Part shown: piece after piece, positions 6,702-8,698 of the stretch
How the letters are laid out: every line of letters begins with the position of its first letter
Position numbering within the stretch: the stretch's first letter is position 1
NCBI GenBank assembly: GCA_017453765.1
Contig: JAFTEG010000317.1
Coordinates: 1 to 8,698 of the forward strand
Reading direction: 5' to 3'
From: Selenomonadaceae bacterium
GTDB taxonomy: Bacteria > Bacillota > Negativicutes > Selenomonadales > Selenomonadaceae
DNA: 8,698 bases
The notes under the pieces: generated by a model
What the model saw: only the letters and a program-made list of their open reading frames with translations
Told to the model about the DNA's origin: nothing
Database searches by the model: none
Translations under genes and position numbers: made by a program

Positions 6702-7430
6702 ATGACTACCAAAAGCAACATTGAAAATATTGAACGTCGCATTGAAAAATACTGGGACTCGCGCAGTGCCGATTTAAGCCGTATTCGCAGGCTTGAACTT
6801 GAAGGCGTGAACGCGGCTAATTGGCGTGAAATTTTGACGCAGGATTTACCTGCCGATAAAATTTTAAAAATTTTGGACGTCGGCACCGGCGCGGGATTTT
6901 TCGCCGCGATTTTATCTAAACTCGGTCACAAAGTTACCGGCGTCGACACTTCGGCAGGTATGATTGATGAGGCGAAAAAAAATCTGCGCGAACTTAAACT
7001 TGACGCGGAATTTTTTAAAATGGACGCGCAGGCTTTAAATTTTGCCGATGAAAGTTTTGACGCGGTTGTCACGCGGAATTTGACGTGGACACTGCCGGAC
7101 GCTATGCAAGGATATCGCGAATGGAAAAGGGTTTTGAAAAGCGGCGGCGTGCTGATTAATTTTGATTCGGACTACGGCGGCAGAAATTTTACCCGCGACA
7201 ACAGCGGCGTTGATGACGAAGTTACAGATAAAATGCTGGACGAATGCACCGCGATTAAAAATTCCTTGCGAATCAGTACGCATACAAGACCGATGTGGGA
7301 CGTGGAATTTTTACAGAAACTCGGCTTTACGGTTCAATGTGACTTCGACATTTCGGCAAAAGTTCACGCCGATAAAAATGTCCCGTACGATTCGACGCCG
7401 CTTTTTAAAATCTGCGCGACGCTGATTTAA
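6702..7430 (+). CDS. Class I SAM-dependent methyltransferase (UbiE-like fold)
   Basis: 242 residues. The N-terminal ~50 residues (EKYWDSRSADLSRIRRLEL) form a helical cap common in this group. The Rossmann methyltransferase core follows: motif I LDVGTGAGFF at 58-67 (SAM-binding glycine loop), Asp82 in VTGVDTSAGMI (ribose binding), M-D108 (adenine binding), and SFDAVVTRNLTWTLPD at 118-133. KRVLKSGGVLINFD is the strand-5 region. The substrate cannot be deduced. AGGAAG (6691-6696) and a short T-run precede the ATG. It lies ~110 bp after metQ, so a link to methionine/SAM metabolism is tempting, but the gap is filled with repeats and co-transcription is unproven. It is followed by no obvious terminator. 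Confidence 0.85.
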   Translation: MTTKSNIENIERRIEKYWDSRSADLSRIRRLELEGVNAANWREILTQDLPADKILKILDVGTGAGFFAAILSKLGHKVTGVDTSAGMIDEAKKNLRELKLDAEFFKMDAQALNFADESFDAVVTRNLTWTLPDAMQGYREWKRVLKSGGVLINFDSDYGGRNFTRDNSGVDDEVTDKMLDECTAIKNSLRISTHTRPMWDVEFLQKLGFTVQCDFDISAKVHADKNVPYDSTPLFKICATLI

Positions 7431-7508
7431 GTTAGAATGCACTTTAATTTAAGTCACGATGCACTTTAATTTAAGTCACGATACAATTTAATTTAAGTCA
7501 CGATACAA
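7421..7508 (+). repeat. 22-bp tandem array (one degenerate plus three good units) anchored on the methyltransferase stop
   Basis: Units 7443-7464, 7465-7486 and 7487-7508 share TTTAATTTAAGTCACGAT and end in GCAC or ACAA. A diverged unit, 7421-7442, contains the end of the methyltransferase gene. The TAA of the gene's stop (7428) recurs at 7450, 7472 and 7494, exact period 22. There are no spacers and no cas genes, so this is not a CRISPR array. The rest of the gap to 7569 shows no gene. Confidence 0.88.
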
Positions 7509-7569
7509 GTACAGACAAGGAGCGCGTGGGATATTTTTCAAGACTTACTGAAAATTTTATAAAAAAAAC

Positions 7570-7598
7570 TTGCTCATATTGAAAAATTCGTTTAAAAT
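7570..7598 (+). promoter_or_regulatory. Promoter for ispH
   Basis: TTGCTC (7570-7575), a 17-bp spacer and TAAAAT (7593-7598). It lies inside the possible N-terminal extension of the ispH reading frame, giving a predicted transcript start near 7605, about 25 nt before the TTG start at 7630. Confidence 0.6.
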
Positions 7599-7629
7599 AC
7601 GCCGTGAATTATTTTTTGAAGGTGAAGTA

Positions 7630-8475
7630 TTGGAAGTTTTTTTGGCAAACTACTTGGGATTTTGTTACGGCGTTAAGCGGGCGATAAAAATAGCCAGAGA
7701 GAACGCAGTCGGAAAATGCTGTACGTTGGGACCGATAATTCATAATCCGCAGATGGTTGAAAGACTTAAGGCGGAAGGCGTGGACTCGGCGGACGATTTG
7801 TCGGCGGTAAGTGAAGGCACGGTAATAATTCGTTCGCATGGCGTCGGACCAAAAGTCTACAAGGAGATTGAAGCCAAAGGTTTAAAGACAGTCGATGCAA
7901 CATGCCCGCACGTCAAAAGAGCGCAATCTGCGGCAAGGGAGCTTGTAAACGAAGGTTATAACGTGGTTATAATCGGTGAAAAAAATCATCCCGAAGTAAA
8001 AAGCATTTTTGAATGGGCGGAAAAAAATACAACGATTGTCGAAACCGAAGCGGAGGCAGAAAAATTCGCGCCTTGCAAAAAATTGGGCATAGTGTCACAA
8101 ACAACAGTATCCGGCACGCACTTTAAAAACGTCGTCTTGAAACTTTTGGAAAAATCGTCAGACATAAGAATTTTACGCACGATTTGTACGGCGACTTATC
8201 AAAGACAACAGGCGGCAATGGAGCTTGCCGAAAAAGTTGACGTGATGCTTGTAGTAGGCGGCAGAAACAGCGCGAATACCACCAAACTTGCAAGGCTATG
8301 CGAAACCAAATGCAAAACTTTCCATATTGAAACGGCGGAAGAAATTTCACCTGATTTTTTCACCGGAAATGTAAAATCCAATTCTCTCAAAGTGGGGATA
8401 ACTGCCGGCGCGTCTACGCCGGATTGGATTATAAAGGAGGTTCAAAAGCGGCTGAAAGATTTTGACGAGTCATAA
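7630..8475 (+). CDS. ispH: 4-hydroxy-3-methylbut-2-enyl diphosphate reductase
   Basis: 281 residues from TTG 7630. IspH is the last enzyme of the MEP (non-mevalonate) isoprenoid pathway, a cytoplasmic 4Fe-4S enzyme reducing HMBPP to IPP and DMAPP. All key residues are present: cluster cysteines Cys12 (FCYGVKRAI), Cys92 (ATCPHVKRAQ) and Cys186 (TICTATYQRQ); substrate His38 (GPIIHNP), His70 (RSHGVGP) and His120 with Glu122 (EKNHPEV); Thr158-Thr159; Ser214 and Asn216 (NSANTTKL); and Ser262 (AGASTPDW). The frame is open from a TTG at 7570, but the family starts right before the L-A-N-x-L-G-F-C segment, a promoter overlaps the extension, and AAGGTGA sits 4-11 bases before 7630, so the shorter start is preferred. 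No S1 ribosomal domains follow, unlike the ispH-rpsA fusions of many clostridia; a terminator closes the gene. Confidence 0.95.
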   Translation: MEVFLANYLGFCYGVKRAIKIARENAVGKCCTLGPIIHNPQMVERLKAEGVDSADDLSAVSEGTVIIRSHGVGPKVYKEIEAKGLKTVDATCPHVKRAQSAARELVNEGYNVVIIGEKNHPEVKSIFEWAEKNTTIVETEAEAEKFAPCKKLGIVSQTTVSGTHFKNVVLKLLEKSSDIRILRTICTATYQRQQAAMELAEKVDVMLVVGGRNSANTTKLARLCETKCKTFHIETAEEISPDFFTGNVKSNSLKVGITAGASTPDWIIKEVQKRLKDFDES

Positions 8476-8505
8476 AAGCCTTATCAAAAGGTAAGGTGCT
8501 TTTTT
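8474..8505 (+). terminator. Rho-independent terminator of ispH
   Basis: Starting within the TAA stop, AAAAGC pairs with GCTTTT and CTTATC with GGTAAG (one G-T pair) around an AAAA loop, with a two-base bulge. The 3' arm ends in a run of six T. It confirms that IspH ends here. Confidence 0.75.
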
Positions 8506-8698
8506 GTACGGTGTAAAAATTTCTACAAAGTACGGTTTGTATTAAAAAAAAATCCGGTGTATTGTATTTGAATTTAAATTTGATAGACACAAATATAAAA
8601 ATATGGTATTGTATTTGTGACCGGCTTATTATGCAGGAATGATAGACCGCCAAAGGCAGATGCGGCTGTAGCTTATTTTTCAGTTCCGTTATCAGTGA
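8506..8698. other. Gene-poor right end
   Basis: No convincing gene. It contains an A9 run (8542-8550 region), the operator-like elements above, and a 10-codon + strand frame at 8639-8671 (MIDRQRQMRL) with AGGA close upstream that is probably chance. On the minus strand the codons 8696-8673 read T-D-N-G-T-E-K-stop and could be the tail of a small gene entering from the right, but this is too short to judge. Confidence 0.3.
8580..8619 (+). promoter_or_regulatory. Operator-like inverted repeat with possible promoter
   Basis: CACAAATA (8588-8595) and TATTTGTG (8612-8619) form an 8-bp inverted repeat with 16 bp between. A possible promoter, TTGATA (8580-8585), 16 bp, TATGGT (8602-8607), overlaps it. 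The sequence TATTGTATTTG occurs at 8560-8570 and again at 8607-8617. This layout suits a small dimeric repressor that controls its own gene, as in toxin-antitoxin loci, but the gene would lie beyond the window. Confidence 0.35.

Noticed and set aside
7443..7508. 22-bp repeats as a CRISPR array
   Set aside because: Units are directly contiguous with no spacers, and no cas genes are present.
7630..8475. IspH-S1 fusion as in many clostridia
   Set aside because: The frame stops at residue 281 and is followed at once by a terminator hairpin.
8639..8671. Ten-codon + strand frame as a leader peptide
   Set aside because: Very short, with a poorly spaced Shine-Dalgarno and no attenuator-like structure that I can see.

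Overview
The window looks like chromosome of an AT-rich, diderm-type Firmicute, most likely Negativicutes (Selenomonas-like). This is inferred from the clostridial/Negativicutes-style IspH, an orphan sorbitol-type PTS IIA protein, a Cys-anchored MetQ lipoprotein and a large RTX-like exoprotein with no N-terminal signal peptide. All recognisable genes read on the + strand. No mobile element, tRNA, rRNA or CRISPR array is visible.

Layout. (1) 1-2624: two tandem paralogues, each an alpha-1,2-fucosyltransferase (GT11) domain joined to a GT2-like domain. The first is cut by the left edge. Both carry a poly-G tract at the same place near the 3' end: nine G in the second copy (frame open), eight in the first (last ~33 codons out of frame). 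This is the classic arrangement of phase-variable surface-glycan glycosyltransferases. (2) 2811-3179: orphan glucitol/sorbitol-type PTS IIA. (3) 3328-5712: 794-residue beta-helix plus degenerate RTX protein with its own consensus-like promoter. (4) 5762-6592: MetQ-type methionine-binding lipoprotein without metN/metI. (5) 6702-7430: class I SAM-dependent methyltransferase. (6) 7630-8475: IspH with an internal promoter that argues for a start downstream of the longest reading frame, followed by a terminator. (7) 8506-8698: gene-poor end with an operator-like inverted repeat.

The most unusual feature is between the genes. Downstream of six of the seven genes (all but ispH) lies a short tandem array whose repeat register includes the stop codon of the gene before it. 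Periods are 7 bp (after the PTS IIA, RTX and metQ genes), 22 bp (after the methyltransferase) and 23 bp (after both fucosyltransferases). Most units carry TAA or TAG at the position of the real stop. Because 7, 22 and 23 are not multiples of 3, successive units place stops in all three frames. The sequences of the arrays differ; the register is what they share. I found no description of this arrangement in what I know. It resembles the heptameric STRR repeats of cyanobacteria in period, but the stop-codon anchoring is read directly from this sequence. Five genes also share a Shine-Dalgarno followed by a T-run just before ATG.

Functionally the window mixes surface glycosylation and a surface/exported protein with housekeeping genes (methionine uptake, SAM chemistry, isoprenoid synthesis). 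There is no clear multi-gene operon; most genes look separately expressed or loosely co-transcribed.
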